From IMG/VR virus record IMGVR_UViG_3300009130_000021, positions 1 to 64,000 of that record: DNA of 64,000 nucleotides; one strand, given 5' to 3'. Source of the stretch: a virus. Numbering within the stretch: position 1 is the stretch's first letter; every line of letters begins with the position of its first letter. The translations under genes were made by a program, and so were the position numbers. This document shows, one piece after another, positions 17,116-26,233 of this stretch. The notes under the pieces are model-generated. The model was not told where the DNA came from. It did not search any database and was given only the letters and a program-made list of their open reading frames with translations.

Positions 17116-18807
17116 ATGAAGTTTAAAGAACTTAAATGGAAGAACCTTCTTTCATACGGTAATAGAGTACAATCTTACAAATTTAGCGATGAGCCTAAGC
17201 TGGTTCATGTCCAAGGAGAAAATGGAGCAGGTAAATCTTCTATAAAAGAAGCTCTTACTGTTTCTACTTACGGTAAGTCCGCTATTAGAAAGATGAAAGA
17301 TCTTCCTAATTGGATTAATCAGAATGCTTATACATATAACGAATTTGAAACTACTAAAGGTGATAACATCGTTATTGAAAGAGGTATTTCTCCTAATTTC
17401 CATAGAATTAAAGTAAATGGAGTAGATCATAATCTTCCTGATAAAAAGAAGATAGATGAATATATCGAAAAGGAATTATTAGACTTAAACTTTTCTATTT
17501 TCTGTAATACTGTTAGTTTATCGTTTGATGATTTCAAGTCATTCGTTACTCTATCTGCAGCTGATAAAAGAAAGATACTTGATCCAATGTTTGGTATAGA
17601 TGTACTAAACGACGTAAAAGATGCTCTTAAATCAGATATTTCTGAAAATAAGGAGAATCTTAAAATAGTTCAGTCTGATATTTCTACGAATACTTCTATG
17701 CTAGAAAAATCTAAGAGCCAATTAGAATCTCTTAAAAATAAAATAGAAGAATCAAATAAGTCTAAATCAGAAGAACTTAAAAAATCTTTAACTGAACTTA
17801 AAGAAAATAAAGAGAAGTTTAAGAAAGAATTCAATGAGTATAAAGAAGAAGCTGAAGGTCATGTTAAAGAATCTAATGCTAAAAGAGATTCAGTAACTAA
17901 AACTAATAGCTATATTGCAGAATGTGACAAAAAATTAAAGATACATGAGTCCAATAAGTGTCCTCATTGTTTATCTAGCCTTGAAACTGACAACGCTCAT
18001 GAAATTAAGTCTAAGATAGAAGAAAAGAAAGAAGCTCTTAAAGCTGAGTTAGATACTTTCACTAAAGAGAAAGAAAAGATAGATAATAAAATAATTGAGG
18101 TTAGAAAACTTCAAGAGAAATCAAAAGATCAATTCTACAATTTTAATTCTAAAGTATCTCAAGTTGAAGGTCAAATATTAGAGCTTGAAGCTGAAATGGT
18201 AAGTGAATCTGAAAAGAATAGCCAAGAATCTATTCAAGAAATAATCAAGTCTATCAACGATAACATTAAAGAGTTACAAGTTAAAGAATCTGAGTATAGT
18301 GATGATAGTGAAATATACTCTGTTTTAAACGGAGCTCTATCTGACGGAGGAATTAAGAAAGTAATGCTAGATAAGATTCTTCCAACTCTTAATAATAGAA
18401 TCGCAGATATTTCTGATAGATTAGAATTCAAGTTCCAATTTGAGTTCGATAATGAATTTAATCCTATTATCTACCATATAGGTATGCAAGTATCGGTTGA
18501 TAGCTTGTCTACTGGCCAAAGAAAGAAAATGAATCTTATTGTCCTATTGGCATTTATTGAGCTAATTAAGATGAAATACAATAAGATGAACGTTCTATTC
18601 TTAGATGAGATCTTTAGTGGTTTAGATAAGAAGAATGTAAACATGTCTATTGAAATTCTTAGAGAATATGCAGAGAAATATAATATGACAATATTCGTAG
18701 TATCTCATGAAACTCTTCCTGAAGAATATTTCGATGAGCATATTAATGTAACTATGCCAAATCACTTTTCTGAGATGGAAATAGTATCTAATAACAAATC
18801 AGTATAA
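17116..18807 (+). CDS. 46: recombination nuclease ATPase subunit (T4 gp46, SbcC/Rad50 family)
   Basis: The product is an SMC-like ATPase partner of gp47. The 563 residues (T4 gp46 560) contain Walker A GENGAGKS (34-41), a long coiled coil (about 180-400) interrupted by the zinc hook CPHC (KCPHCLSSLE), the ABC signature LSTGQRKKMNL, Walker B VLFLDEIFSGLD and an H-loop VVSHE. The start is 10 bases after the nuclease gene stop. Confidence 0.93.
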   Translation: MKFKELKWKNLLSYGNRVQSYKFSDEPKLVHVQGENGAGKSSIKEALTVSTYGKSAIRKMKDLPNWINQNAYTYNEFETTKGDNIVIERGISPNFHRIKVNGVDHNLPDKKKIDEYIEKELLDLNFSIFCNTVSLSFDDFKSFVTLSAADKRKILDPMFGIDVLNDVKDALKSDISENKENLKIVQSDISTNTSMLEKSKSQLESLKNKIEESNKSKSEELKKSLTELKENKEKFKKEFNEYKEEAEGHVKESNAKRDSVTKTNSYIAECDKKLKIHESNKCPHCLSSLETDNAHEIKSKIEEKKEALKAELDTFTKEKEKIDNKIIEVRKLQEKSKDQFYNFNSKVSQVEGQILELEAEMVSESEKNSQESIQEIIKSINDNIKELQVKESEYSDDSEIYSVLNGALSDGGIKKVMLDKILPTLNNRIADISDRLEFKFQFEFDNEFNPIIYHIGMQVSVDSLSTGQRKKMNLIVLLAFIELIKMKYNKMNVLFLDEIFSGLDKKNVNMSIEILREYAEKYNMTIFVVSHETLPEEYFDEHINVTMPNHFSEMEIVSNNKSV

Positions 18808-18832
18808 AACCTAGTAAGGTCAACAAAGTATA

Positions 18833-18850
18833 AAATATTTAAGCAAATTA
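18833..18850 (+). promoter_or_regulatory. candidate early/middle promoter
   Basis: AACAAAGTATAAAATATT, about 10 bases before the dCMP enzyme gene, shares the AGTATAAAA core with the elements at 1505 and 8087. Confidence 0.4.
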
Positions 18851-18857
18851 AGTTTAT

Positions 18858-19724
18858 ATGAGAATTTATACTGGAGAATCTTTCGCAGATGTTTATAAAG
18901 AAAGTTTAAAGGATTTATTAACCAATCCTGATTACGAATCTTCGCCTAGAGGAATGGCATGTAAAGAAATAATCGATGCAACGTTGGTTATTGATAATCC
19001 AATCCTAGGTACTTATAAAAACGAAAGAAGAGGATCTCAATATAAGTATATTGCAGCAGAATTCCTTTGGTATTTCTTAGGTAGAAACGATGTAGCTTTT
19101 ATTGAAAAGTTTGCAAGTTTCTGGAAGCAAATTCAAAATGAAGATGGAACTGTTAATTCAGCTTATGGAAGTTTATTATTCTTACCTAGCGCGTCTAACG
19201 GAGCATCTCAATACGAATGGGCTATTAACTCTATCATAAAAGATAAAGATACTAGACAAGCAGTAATGCACTTCAATTTACCTAAACATCAGAGATATAC
19301 TAATAAGGATTTTGTATGTACAATGTATGGAAATTTCCATGTTAGGGATAATAAATTACATTTCTCTATTAAAATGAGAAGTAATGACGCTATCTTAGGT
19401 ACTGCTACAGATATAGCATTCTTTACAATGTTACATCAACAGGCATTCTTACACCTTAAGAAAACTTATCCTGAATTAGAAATGGGTAAATATACTCATA
19501 TTGTAGATTCATATCATATTTACGAAAGACATTTCGATTTAGTTAAAGAAATGTTAGAAAAAGATTTTGAAGCAGAATCTATCGGTACTCTTACTACATC
19601 TTTGATCAAAAAAGATGCAAAACCGTCAGATGCTTTAGAAGAATTATATAATAAGTATAATAATGAAGATAAGCAGTCTAATAATGATTGCGAAGTATAT
19701 AACTTTATATTAGAAAATATATAA
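18858..19724 (+). CDS. 42: dCMP hydroxymethylase-like (thymidylate synthase fold, predicted dCMP specific)
   Basis: The 288 residues have the thymidylate synthase fold: SAYGSLL, KDTRQAVMHF (phosphate-binding Arg), catalytic Cys154 in FVCTMYGNF, MRSND (173-177) and DSYHIYERHF. The cysteine context (CT, not PCH), MRSND and above all Asp185 in LGTATDIAF match T4 dCMP hydroxymethylase (gp42). In thymidylate synthases the aligned position is the Asn that reads dUMP (PFNIA), and changing it to Asp is known to switch preference to dCMP. I therefore predict a dCMP hydroxymethylase or methylase. It is coupled to dCMP deaminase, and a gp56-like dCTPase is also present, so the modified-cytosine pathway of T4 is plausible. 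Plain thymidylate synthase remains possible. Confidence 0.72.
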   Translation: MRIYTGESFADVYKESLKDLLTNPDYESSPRGMACKEIIDATLVIDNPILGTYKNERRGSQYKYIAAEFLWYFLGRNDVAFIEKFASFWKQIQNEDGTVNSAYGSLLFLPSASNGASQYEWAINSIIKDKDTRQAVMHFNLPKHQRYTNKDFVCTMYGNFHVRDNKLHFSIKMRSNDAILGTATDIAFFTMLHQQAFLHLKKTYPELEMGKYTHIVDSYHIYERHFDLVKEMLEKDFEAESIGTLTTSLIKKDAKPSDALEELYNKYNNEDKQSNNDCEVYNFILENI

Positions 19725-20155
19725 TGAGCCCAAAAGAATTAAAAAAGCATATATCATATCTTAAGATGGCTTCTGAGTGGTCTGAAAATTCTTGCTGTAA
19801 TAGGAAGAAAGTAGGAGCACTTATAGTTAAGGATCAGATGATTATATCAGATGGATACAATGGAACTCCTAGCGGGTTTACAAATGACTGTGAGGACGCA
19901 AACGGAGATACTAATTGGTTCGTTCTTCATGCAGAAGCTAATGCTATAACTAAGCTTTCTAAATCTACTCAAAGCGCCGATGGTGCAACTTTATATTTGA
20001 CTCTATCTCCTTGTAAAGAGTGTTGCAAATTGATCATTCAGTCTGGAATAAAGAGAATTATCTATAAAGAAGAATACAGAGATACTTCAGGTCTTTTAAT
20101 ACTAAAAGAGGCTGGAATTGCTGTGCTTAAATTAGACTATGAAAATGGACTGTGA
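19724..20155 (+). CDS. cd: deoxycytidylate deaminase (T4 Cd-like)
   Basis: The enzyme converts dCMP to dUMP for thymidylate synthesis. The 143 residues have the zinc site HAEAN (69-73, catalytic Glu71) and PCKECC (96-101), plus CNRKKVGALIV and the substrate loop DGYNGTPSGF typical of phage and bacterial dCMP deaminases. Its start shares one base with the stop of the preceding gene. Confidence 0.92.
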   Translation: MSPKELKKHISYLKMASEWSENSCCNRKKVGALIVKDQMIISDGYNGTPSGFTNDCEDANGDTNWFVLHAEANAITKLSKSTQSADGATLYLTLSPCKECCKLIIQSGIKRIIYKEEYRDTSGLLILKEAGIAVLKLDYENGL

Positions 20156-20549
20156 AAGAGAGTTAAATATAATCTTCATTAGAGAGTTTAGAAGCTTTAG
20201 CTCTATCTATTCAAAGAAGAGTAAGGAGGATTATATTCTAAATGTTAATAAGATAATTAAGGACAAATTTGAATCTAGGTTTATTACTCCTAATAAGGTT
20301 CAATCCTTTATTATTAACTACGAGATTAAAAAGTTATTGGATAAGGCAATAAACATTAAAAACCAAAAGTATAAGAAAATAGTTTATCTAAATTCTAATC
20401 TTTCAGTTTCTTTAATACAAAATGCTATGGAATTTATATCCGAAGAATATCATCCAATAAAATTCAACTTTAGTTTAATTGAGCCTAAAGAATTTGATTC
20501 AGTAGGGTTGGACAATATTCCTGGATTAGATATTATTAAGCAAGACTAG
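20139..20549 (+). CDS. hypothetical protein, 136 aa
   Basis: The product is a lysine and isoleucine rich 136-residue protein; initiation could also be at 20145, both inside the deaminase gene end. No known motif. Its stop codon lies inside the terminator hairpin at 20539. It is the last gene of the long + strand replication operon. Confidence 0.6.
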   Translation: MKMDCERELNIIFIREFRSFSSIYSKKSKEDYILNVNKIIKDKFESRFITPNKVQSFIINYEIKKLLDKAINIKNQKYKKIVYLNSNLSVSLIQNAMEFISEEYHPIKFNFSLIEPKEFDSVGLDNIPGLDIIKQD

Positions 20550-20566
20550 AATTAGTCTTGCTTTTC
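20539..20566. terminator. bidirectional terminator overlapping two stop codons
   Basis: AGCAAGACTA and TAGTCTTGCT form a perfect 10-bp stem with loop GAAT and a T-rich run on the + side. The stop of the + gene (20547-20549) and the stop of the - gene (20552-20554) both fall inside the hairpin. Confidence 0.85.
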
Positions 20567-21007
20567 TTCTTTTTCTTTACACTTACAGTCTCCGTTACAC
20601 TTACATTCTTTAGATTCTTCTACTTTATCAGCACAAGATCCTTCGAATAAGAATTCGTTAAAATCAGTGTAACATTCACCTTCGTTTGCTTTACCTACGT
20701 TAGCAGTAGGGATCCCCATATTATCATATGAATCTTTATAATTGTAAGGATTCTTACCATCCTCTTGTTTATGAACTAGATCTCCTCCCATTGCTTTATA
20801 AGTAGGGTTCCAAACTTCGTGAGAGAAAGCTTCGTGTCTTTCTACTTTGTTTTGAAAATTCTTTAACTTTCTATCTTTATTTACAAAGTTACCTTTAGAG
20901 TCTTTGAACTGTTCTGCTGATGCAGGTCCTCCGAATCCAGGCTTCTTTAGATCCATAAAGTTATCGAAAGTATGTATGTCTCTTCTTTTTACGTTAAAAA
21001 CTTCCAT
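20552..21007 (-). CDS. hypothetical late protein next to tail tube
   Basis: The product has 151 residues: a polar N-terminal two thirds (VKRRDIHTFDNFMDLKKPGF) and a C-terminus of clustered cysteines (CKCNGDCKCK) followed by charged residues, which could bind metal. It lies one base after the tail tube gene on the same strand, so it is probably late and virion related. Function unknown. Confidence 0.65.
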   Translation of the reverse strand: MEVFNVKRRDIHTFDNFMDLKKPGFGGPASAEQFKDSKGNFVNKDRKLKNFQNKVERHEAFSHEVWNPTYKAMGGDLVHKQEDGKNPYNYKDSYDNMGIPTANVGKANEGECYTDFNEFLFEGSCADKVEESKECKCNGDCKCKEKEEKQD

Positions 21008-21008
21008 C

Positions 21009-21578
21009 TTAAATAGTTATTTGTCCTACTCTTGTTTCGTTAGTTCTATCTGCTACGAAAGATGCTGATAATTTATAAATGTTATCTGTGTTGTAATCTA
21101 AATCGATAGCGTTAAATGGCTTCGAAATAAATGCAGGTTGGAATTTAAAATCTCTAAAGATATCTCCAGCCTTGTTAAAAATAGCTACGTAAATTTCTCC
21201 AACGTAATCTTTCTTTAATCCTTGTCTACCAGTTGCTGGATCATAGATTAAATCAGACCATCCTCTAAGAGTGTTATAAACATACATATTGTTTGACTCG
21301 TTTAAGTTAACCTCGAAGTCAATAGTGATGTTTGCTAACGTATCGTTCGGAGTAGCTTTAGCGAAAGCTCTTTTAGCGAACTTATAAGACTGAGTAGTAG
21401 TCCCGTCAGTAAAAAATTCTGGTAATCCCTTAACTGATAATACTTGCTCAACTAAAAGATCAACATTGTCTGTAATAGCAGCAGGCGGAGTAATAATTAC
21501 TTCGAACTGATTCTGAAATATCGGTTCGTAATAATTTCTAGCCGCTTGTGAATTATCCCAATGTGGTAAACCTGCCAT
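21009..21578 (-). CDS. 19: tail tube protein (T4 gp19-like)
   Basis: This subunit of the inner tail tube has 189 residues (T4 gp19 163). Features are the N-terminal YYEPIFQNQFEVIITPP, NLNESNNMYVYNTLRGWSDL, GEIYVAIFNKAGDIFRDFKF and the C-terminal YKLSASFVADRTNE, all characteristic of T4-type tube proteins. It is encoded between small late genes on the - strand, far from the sheath gene rather than adjacent to it as in T4. Confidence 0.9.
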   Translation of the reverse strand: MAGLPHWDNSQAARNYYEPIFQNQFEVIITPPAAITDNVDLLVEQVLSVKGLPEFFTDGTTTQSYKFAKRAFAKATPNDTLANITIDFEVNLNESNNMYVYNTLRGWSDLIYDPATGRQGLKKDYVGEIYVAIFNKAGDIFRDFKFQPAFISKPFNAIDLDYNTDNIYKLSASFVADRTNETRVGQITI

Positions 21579-21587
21579 GGTGAAAGA

Positions 21588-21872
21588 TTATTTTTTATTT
21601 TTCTTTTTCTTCTCTCTTTCTTCATTAGCGTCTCTAGTTTTAGTGTAGTTAGACCACAACGTATTATAGATATCGCATGAAGCTCCTAAGAAGTTAATAA
21701 TACCAACATATTTTTTCTTATCAAGACCGTCCATGTTGGCAACTTTGATTCCTATTTTCTTAGCGTCACTGGTAGTTAATTCCTCATCTTCGTCTTTACC
21801 TACTAATTTCTTAAGGTCTCCCTTCTTTTCAGCTAAATAGTAATCTTCAAATTTAGTTATTGCTAAATTCAT
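21588..21872 (-). CDS. small late protein with N-terminal head-targeting-like tag
   Basis: The 94 residues begin with NLAITKFEDYYLAEKKG, a match to the recurrent tag (hydrophobic, x, x, F/Y, x, D/E, F/Y), with a possible prohead protease site after YLAE. The body is helical and ends in a basic run of lysines (EREKKKKNKK), as might suit a DNA-contacting internal head protein. It is 9 bases before the tail tube gene and downstream of the late promoter at 22118. Confidence 0.6.
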   Translation of the reverse strand: MNLAITKFEDYYLAEKKGDLKKLVGKDEDEELTTSDAKKIGIKVANMDGLDKKKYVGIINFLGASCDIYNTLWSNYTKTRDANEEREKKKKNKK

Positions 21873-21881
21873 TCGGTTATA

Positions 21882-22103
21882 TTATTTTCCTACAATATTC
21901 TTACCTTTGATAGTAGCCATGTGCTTCTTCATGTGCTTGTCTAAAAGAGAAGTTCCTTTTCCTTTAACTGCCTCTGAAGACATGTCTTGATCAACTTTAG
22001 ATGTAGTTTTAGCATCTTTGTTTTTGATATCAGCTTTTCCGCCTTTGTTTACTGCGTCACTTACTGACATAAATTCTTTGTAGCTCATTACTTTATTTTT
22101 CAT
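21882..22103 (-). CDS. small basic late protein with N-terminal head-targeting-like tag
   Basis: The 73 residues begin with MKNKVMSYKEFMSVSD, close to T4 internal-protein leader MKTYQEFIAEA. The rest is lysine rich and low in hydrophobics (18 Lys), as expected for an internal, DNA-associated head protein. It is directly behind a late promoter. Head packaging is inferred, not shown. Confidence 0.6.
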   Translation of the reverse strand: MKNKVMSYKEFMSVSDAVNKGGKADIKNKDAKTTSKVDQDMSSEAVKGKGTSLLDKHMKKHMATIKGKNIVGK

Positions 22104-22117
22104 GTGAACTGTACATT

Positions 22118-22134
22118 ATTTTTATTATTTATCT
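22118..22134 (-). promoter_or_regulatory. late promoter of tail tube operon
   Basis: The - strand reads AGATAAATAATAAAAAT, about 15 bases before the ATG at 22103. Confidence 0.8.
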
Positions 22135-22147
22135 ATAAATAGACCGA

Positions 22148-22172
22148 CTTTTTAGTATTATAAGTAATAAAA
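22148..22172 (+). promoter_or_regulatory. candidate early/middle promoter of helicase-topoisomerase operon
   Basis: CTTTTTAGTATTATAAGTAA is a variant of the AGTATAAAA element at 1505 and 8087, about 40 bases before the helicase start. Confidence 0.45.
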
Positions 22173-22207
22173 TCTTAATTTTCATAATTAAGATATAGCA
22201 ATAATAT

Positions 22208-23800
22208 ATGAGGAATATCAAACTAGAGCATGATCCTAGGCCACAACAGATCGAAATGCTCGATTTCGTAAAACAATCAATTGAAGACGATAAGAAATAT
22301 ATCACAATAGATGCTCCCACTGGAACAGGTAAATCGTATGCAGCGGTAATGATCGCCGATTGGTATACAAGAGAAGTTAATAAAGATGCAAAGGTTAATG
22401 TTTTAACCAATACTAAAGTTCTACAGGATCAATACACCAAAGACTTTGATTTCATGGCTTCTCTTAAAGGTAATACTAGTTATTGGTGTAGTCGTAATCT
22501 AATGTCTTGTGGAGAATCTAAACTTTTAAATAGCGTTAAAGGTGGAAGATGTGGAGACTGTCCGCATACCGCTGCTCAAGATAGATTTAAGAAAGAACGA
22601 GTAAGTTTGACTAATTATCATCTTATTACTGCTTATTCTATGTATAGCCCTGATATATTAAATGATAGAGGCGCTAGTTTACTAATTATAGATGAAGCAC
22701 ATTCCTTTGAAGAAGCATTTTGTGGATTCGTTAGCTCAGTCGTATCTGAAAGAGCGCTCACTAGTTTGGATATCTGGCATCCTTCAATGGCAGAAGATCT
22801 TGATAACATAGTTGATATTGTCAAATTGGCAGATTATTGTTCTCGTGTGATTATTCCCAAGCTAACAAATAAAATCGCTTATTTTATAGACGAGGCAAAA
22901 GCTGCTAGAAGTAAAAAGAAGAGAGCAGAATTAGCAGGTAAAGCAGATTACTGTGATAAGTATATGTGCAAAATGGAGAGATTTATTAAAGATAGATCTA
23001 ATTTTGCTAATAACTGGGTATTTGAAAAAACTTTAGATCAAAATGGAGTTTCTAGGATACTAGTTGAGCCTATATGGGGAAATGCCTACATGAAAGAATT
23101 ATTCTGGGACAAATACGACCATGTTATATTTATGTCAGGTACTATATTGAACATAGAGATTTTTAACTTCTTAATGGGAATAACTGAAGAAGAAAATAAT
23201 TATATGTCCCTGCCGTGTCCGTTTGATGCAGCAAAAAGACCTATTATCTATGCTAAAGTAGGAAAGATGTCATATCATGAAAAAGCTGATACTTTTAAGA
23301 GACTTGTTCCTATCATGAAAAACATATTAAAAAAAAATAAAGACAATAAAGGAATAATTCATTCAGGAAACTATGGATTAAGCGAATGGATTAGAAAGTC
23401 AATAAAGGATAAACGTTTATTAGTTCACGAATCTAAAACCAGAGAAAAAACTCTAGTAAAACATTTAGAGTCAGAAACTGAAACGGTACTTGTATCGCCA
23501 TCAATGATGACCGGAATAGATTTAAAAGACGAACTATCTAGATTTCAAATTATTTTAAAAGTTCCTTTTCCAAATCTACAGAGTAGCAAAATCAAGAAGA
23601 GATTAGAAACTCGACCTGATTGGTACAATTGGAGAACTTTAATTGACGTTTTACAATCTTATGGTAGATCTATTAGAAATGAAGACGATTGGGCAGAGAC
23701 TTATATATTAGATACCTGTTTTGATCAAGTAATTAAGAAAGATGTTCCAGATTACGTTAAAGATGCAATTAAGATAAAAGTTCCGCCTCGCAAAAAGTAA
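22208..23800 (+). CDS. DinG/XPD-family helicase with iron-sulfur cysteines
   Basis: The product is a superfamily 2 DNA helicase of 530 residues: Walker A PTGTGKS (37-43), four cysteines at 94, 101, 115 and 118 that match the 4Fe-4S domain of DinG and XPD, DEAH box (162-165) in LLIIDEAHSFEE, MSGTI, and motif VI QSYGRSIRNEDDW. This class unwinds 5'-3' and removes R-loops or damaged structures. It differs from the T4 helicases Dda and UvsW, and is first in an operon with topoisomerase. Confidence 0.85.
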   Translation: MRNIKLEHDPRPQQIEMLDFVKQSIEDDKKYITIDAPTGTGKSYAAVMIADWYTREVNKDAKVNVLTNTKVLQDQYTKDFDFMASLKGNTSYWCSRNLMSCGESKLLNSVKGGRCGDCPHTAAQDRFKKERVSLTNYHLITAYSMYSPDILNDRGASLLIIDEAHSFEEAFCGFVSSVVSERALTSLDIWHPSMAEDLDNIVDIVKLADYCSRVIIPKLTNKIAYFIDEAKAARSKKKRAELAGKADYCDKYMCKMERFIKDRSNFANNWVFEKTLDQNGVSRILVEPIWGNAYMKELFWDKYDHVIFMSGTILNIEIFNFLMGITEEENNYMSLPCPFDAAKRPIIYAKVGKMSYHEKADTFKRLVPIMKNILKKNKDNKGIIHSGNYGLSEWIRKSIKDKRLLVHESKTREKTLVKHLESETETVLVSPSMMTGIDLKDELSRFQIILKVPFPNLQSSKIKKRLETRPDWYNWRTLIDVLQSYGRSIRNEDDWAETYILDTCFDQVIKKDVPDYVKDAIKIKVPPRKK

Positions 23801-23809
23801 TTTACATAT

Positions 23810-25672
23810 ATGTCAAAAAACATAGACGATAAGTACACTAAACTCACTGACCGAGAACATGTACTAAGAAGACCTGGAATGTATATTGGATCTACTGCTT
23901 CTCATACTGATGAGTTAGAAGTATTTGACGGAGATCTTATACATCAAAGAAAAGTAACTTACAATCCTGGTTTCATTAAGATATTTGATGAAGTTGTTTC
24001 AAACTCAGTAGATGAGCATAAAAGAAACAAGAAACTTAATGAGATCAAGGTAACAGTTAATTTAGATACATCTGAGATCATTATTTTAGACAATGGTGGT
24101 ATACCTGTTAAGAAACATACGCAACATAAAGAGTGGATCCCAGAAATGATCTTCTCTAATCTTAGAGCAGGATCTAACTTCGATGATACTAAAGATCGTG
24201 ACGTAGCAGGAACCAATGGTGTAGGTGCAACATTAACAAATATCTACAGTACAAAGTTTTCTATTAGCACTTGTGATGGAACTGATAAGTTCGATCAAAC
24301 ATTTAGTAATAACATGGCTAAGAGAACTACTCCTAAGATTTCTAAATCAGCAAAGGGATTTACTAAGATTTCTTATTTTCCTGATCTTGCCAGATTTAAA
24401 ATGAAATTTATTGGAAAAGATTCTCATGACATGATGTTTAAGAGATGTCTTGATATTGCAGCATGTAATCCAAGACTATATGTTACTTTTATAAGCATTG
24501 AAGGAGGAAAGAAAAAGTCCACAAAGTTAAAGTTTAAAGACTTTAGGCAATATGTTGAAATGTATAATCCAGGTGAATTCTTCTACGAATCATCTAAGGA
24601 TTTTAAAATAGCAATAGCAGGATCTCATTCTGGATTTAAGAATACTAGCTTTGTAAACTCAGTTCATACTAAAGATGGAGGTACTCATGTTGACTATATT
24701 GCAAATCAACTTATATCTCAGCTTCGTGAAATGATTCATAAGAAGCACAAGATTCAAGTTAAGCCTAGTGATATTAGAAACCATTTACATATATTCATTG
24801 ATTGTACTGTAGTTAACCCTGCATTCTCATCTCAAACTAAAGAGAAATTAATTACTGAGCATAAGTTATTTAAAACAGAACATACTGTTACTGAAAAGAT
24901 TGCTAAAGAAGTATTCGGATCAGAAGTTATTAAGACTGTTTTAGACTGGGTTGAAAAGAAAGCACTCGCTGCTGAAAGAGCAGAGCTTAGAAAACTTAAT
25001 AAAGCTCTTGATAAAGGTAGAGTTAAGAAATTAATTGATGCTCAAAAGAAAGGTGATCGTAGAAAATGTATCTTAGGGATATACGAGGGAGACTCTGCTA
25101 CATCAGCTGTTCGTAAGTTTAGAGATACTCAAACAATGGGAGCTTTTCCTTTAAAAGGTAAGTTTATTAATGTTCATGAATTACCTAATTCTAGAGTAAT
25201 CAATAACGAAGAGGTTAAAGGATTAATGGGATCTCTTGGTCTTAAACTAGGAGAAGATCCTAAAGGATTAAGATACGGTAAGATTTATATCTATACTGAT
25301 GCGGATCCAGATGGTAATAGTATCGCAGCTCAGTTAATTAACTTCTTTGCTAAATACTGGCCTGAATTATTTAAAATAGGAATGGTCTATAAAGTAATGA
25401 CTCCTTTAGTTGTTGCTAGTAAAGGATCTAAAGTTATAAAGTTATACACTAATTCAGAACTAGAAGAGTTTGTTGATAAACAAGGAGCTAGAATTTCTGG
25501 TTGGAATATGGAATATAAAAAAGGATTAGCATCTTTAACAGATTCTGAATACAACGAAATAATTAAGGATCCTAAATTAGTTAGAATTTCTTTAGGCGAT
25601 GATTACAAAGAAGGTTTAGAAGACTGGTTTGGTAGAGATTCTCAACCTAGAAAAGATAAATTATTGAAGTAA
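23810..25672 (+). CDS. 39: type II topoisomerase large subunit (T4 gp39+gp60, GyrB-like)
   Basis: This is the ATPase and Toprim subunit. The 620 residues combine what T4 encodes as gp39 (516) and gp60 (160). The GHKL ATPase shows DEVVSNSVDEHKRN, LDNGGIPV and VAGTNGVGATLTN. The transducer domain follows, and the Toprim metal site is at E426 (EGDSA) and the DADPDG cluster beginning at D497. The start is 9 bases after the helicase stop and the small subunit follows 1 base later. Confidence 0.93.
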   Translation: MSKNIDDKYTKLTDREHVLRRPGMYIGSTASHTDELEVFDGDLIHQRKVTYNPGFIKIFDEVVSNSVDEHKRNKKLNEIKVTVNLDTSEIIILDNGGIPVKKHTQHKEWIPEMIFSNLRAGSNFDDTKDRDVAGTNGVGATLTNIYSTKFSISTCDGTDKFDQTFSNNMAKRTTPKISKSAKGFTKISYFPDLARFKMKFIGKDSHDMMFKRCLDIAACNPRLYVTFISIEGGKKKSTKLKFKDFRQYVEMYNPGEFFYESSKDFKIAIAGSHSGFKNTSFVNSVHTKDGGTHVDYIANQLISQLREMIHKKHKIQVKPSDIRNHLHIFIDCTVVNPAFSSQTKEKLITEHKLFKTEHTVTEKIAKEVFGSEVIKTVLDWVEKKALAAERAELRKLNKALDKGRVKKLIDAQKKGDRRKCILGIYEGDSATSAVRKFRDTQTMGAFPLKGKFINVHELPNSRVINNEEVKGLMGSLGLKLGEDPKGLRYGKIYIYTDADPDGNSIAAQLINFFAKYWPELFKIGMVYKVMTPLVVASKGSKVIKLYTNSELEEFVDKQGARISGWNMEYKKGLASLTDSEYNEIIKDPKLVRISLGDDYKEGLEDWFGRDSQPRKDKLLK

Positions 25673-25673
25673 T

Positions 25674-26207
25674 ATGGAAAATTCAACGATATCTCAATAT
25701 TTAGATAACGATTATAAAGAATACGCAAAGTACGTTATTGAAAGTAGAGCAATTCCTTCAGTTATTGATGGATTAAAGCCTACTCAAAGAAAAGTAGTAC
25801 ATGCTTCTAATAAACATTGGAGAAACGATTCAGTTAAACCAATGAAAGTATATCAATTAGGAGGTAAGATTGCAGCTGAAGTAAATTACCACCATGGGGA
25901 CTGCCTAGATCCTAATACTGAGATATTATTATCAGATGGGACTATCGTTACTATTAAAGATTGGTATGATAACTATAAAGAAGTGAAATTAAAAGTGTTA
26001 TCGTATGACGAAGAGTCTAAAAAATTCGTAGAAGCAGTTGGCCACTCTCCTAGAATAGGAAGCATTACCGATTTAGAATATGAAATAGAAATGGAGGACG
26101 GAAGTATCTTTAAATGTACTGAAAATCACCCATTCTTAACTAATAGGGGATGGATTGAAGCTAAAGATTTAACTGAAGATGATGACATAATACAGGTAAA
26201 ATCATAA
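25674..26207 (+). CDS. 52N: topoisomerase gp52 N-extein (76 aa) fused to N-terminal split intein
   Basis: Residues 1-76 match the start of T4 gp52 (ESRAIPSVIDGLKPTQRKVV, ending AAEVNYHHGD). From Cys77 the sequence becomes an intein N-part of 101 residues: block A CLDPNTEILLSDG, block B FKCTENHPFLT, and ends VKS then stop. The insertion is in the highly conserved GyrA motif around HGD, the kind of site inteins favour. The matching C-intein is at 27181, across an endonuclease gene. Protein trans-splicing should restore a subunit of about 450 residues, close to T4 gp52 at 442. Confidence 0.93.
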   Translation: MENSTISQYLDNDYKEYAKYVIESRAIPSVIDGLKPTQRKVVHASNKHWRNDSVKPMKVYQLGGKIAAEVNYHHGDCLDPNTEILLSDGTIVTIKDWYDNYKEVKLKVLSYDEESKKFVEAVGHSPRIGSITDLEYEIEMEDGSIFKCTENHPFLTNRGWIEAKDLTEDDDIIQVKS

Positions 26208-26233
26208 AACATCACCAAGATGATATAATGGCT

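Noticed and set aside
18858-19724. Ordinary thymidylate synthase
   Set aside because: Not excluded, but the key Asn is Asp185 and the MRSND and FVCT signatures match T4 dCMP hydroxymethylase better than dUMP-specific enzymes.
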